Shown one piece after another: positions 5,541-5,793 of a stretch of DNA of 5,793 nt; positions within the stretch are counted from its first letter, which is position 1; every line of letters begins with the position of its first letter. The stretch lies in the NCBI GenBank assembly GCA_029907055.1, contig JARYMO010000105.1, positions 1 to 5,793 of the forward strand. Direction: 5' to 3'. Source of the stretch: Syntrophomonadaceae bacterium. GTDB taxonomy: Bacteria > Bacillota > Syntrophomonadia > Syntrophomonadales > Syntrophothermaceae. Made by a program: the position numbers and the translations under genes. Below the pieces are notes generated by a model. The model was not told the origin of the DNA. It made no database searches and saw nothing but the letters and a program-made list of their open reading frames with translations.

Positions 5541-5648
5541 GCGGCTGCAACAGGCCGCGATTTCGTGCTATGGTGGAGTCACAGGACGAGGGGTCGTGGG
5601 CGGGCTGCAGAGGGGCCTGCCACGCGCGGGGGGGTACTGGCAGGCGCC
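5541..5648 (+). other. GC-rich leader between terminator and amidohydrolase gene
   Basis: This spacer shows no coding signal. It holds a four-tract G-run pattern (5590-5615), and two overlapping potential hairpins: 5600-5607 with 5615-5622 (including G-U pairs), or GCCTGCC (5615-5621) with GGCAGGC (5639-5645). A weak extended -10-like TGCTATGGT (5566-5574) is present, without a good -35 box, so promoter assignment is uncertain. Confidence 0.4.
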
Positions 5649-5793
5649 ATGCTGGCCATACAGGGGGGAACGGTCTATACAATGGGGCCGGCGGGGGTGC
5701 TCGACCCCGGGGTGGTGCTGATCCGCGGGGAGCGCATCAGCGCGGTGGGCCGCGACCTGCCCCTCCCGGCAGGGTGCGAGGTGGTGGATGCCC
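5649..5793 (+). CDS. Amidohydrolase N-terminus (metal-dependent hydrolase), 3' end cut by window edge
   Basis: Only 48 residues lie in the window. They form the small beta-sandwich start typical of the amidohydrolase superfamily (imidazolonepropionase/dihydroorotase-like): a strand with GGTVYTM (6-12), a turn GPAGVLDPGVVLIRGERI (13-30), then SAVGRDLPLPAGCEVVDA (31-48), the familiar pattern of 'IxxGxxV...G.VLI..GRI.AVG.....P.G.EVVDA'. The HxH metal-binding motif that would confirm catalysis should lie beyond the right edge. ATG at 5649 is chosen because family members begin at this position; the ribosome binding site is poor (GGCAGG at 5639-5644 is too close, and the G-run at 5628-5634 is far). 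An in-frame GTG at 5565 would add an unlikely arginine-rich extension. Because it follows the terminator, it is probably a separate transcription unit. The substrate is not predictable. Confidence 0.82.
   Translation, partial: MLAIQGGTVYTMGPAGVLDPGVVLIRGERISAVGRDLPLPAGCEVVDA

Noticed and set aside
5539..5721. A 60-codon plus-strand open frame after the terminator
   Set aside because: It starts with an ATG at 5570 region or earlier starts in another frame, has a low-complexity product, and overlaps the better supported amidohydrolase start at 5649.
1..5793. CRISPR array, tRNA, rRNA, insertion sequence or prophage remains
   Set aside because: I saw no regularly spaced repeats, cloverleaf-like segments, transposase or phage motifs, or terminal inverted repeats; nearly all of the window is occupied by ordinary genes.

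Overview
The window is a GC-rich bacterial segment with compact same-strand genes, purine-rich ribosome binding sites and frequent GTG starts (five of nine genes by my start choices). The gene order acpS - NAD(P)HX repair enzyme - alr - ribbon-helix-helix antitoxin - MazF, with a MazF close to Bacillus subtilis EndoA (same length, same key residues), points to a high-GC member of the Bacillota, probably a Clostridia-type or related thermophilic lineage. The phylum is a fairly confident inference; anything finer is a guess.

Layout. Positions 1-541 (minus strand) hold the N-terminal 180 residues of a sirtuin whose 3' end lies outside the window. A 188-base divergent spacer (542-729) carries a candidate sirtuin promoter and the cheW ribosome binding site. 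From 730 to 5491 seven plus-strand genes run with gaps of 47 bases or fewer and no terminator between them: cheW, acpS, bifunctional NAD(P)HX epimerase/dehydratase (nnrE-nnrD fusion), a two-CBS-domain protein, alr (alanine racemase), a MazE/EndoAI-type antitoxin and mazF. A clear intrinsic terminator (5512-5540) closes the run. After a 108-base GC-rich leader (5541-5648) an amidohydrolase gene starts at 5649 and runs off the right edge.

How the genes fit together. The operon is mostly housekeeping: carrier protein activation for lipid synthesis (AcpS), repair of damaged NAD(P)H (Nnr), D-alanine supply for peptidoglycan (Alr), and a growth-regulating toxin-antitoxin pair. The acpS...alr-mazEF core is a known Bacillota arrangement (B. 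subtilis acpS-ydcC-alrA-ndoAI-ndoA). The less usual parts are the cheW at the front with no other chemotaxis gene in view, the CBS protein lying between the NAD(P)HX enzyme and alr, and the divergent NAD-dependent deacylase with an altered zinc-binding module.

I found no phage gene, insertion sequence, CRISPR array, tRNA or rRNA, and no convincing new multi-gene system. The findings are local oddities and testable hypotheses, not a discovery claim.
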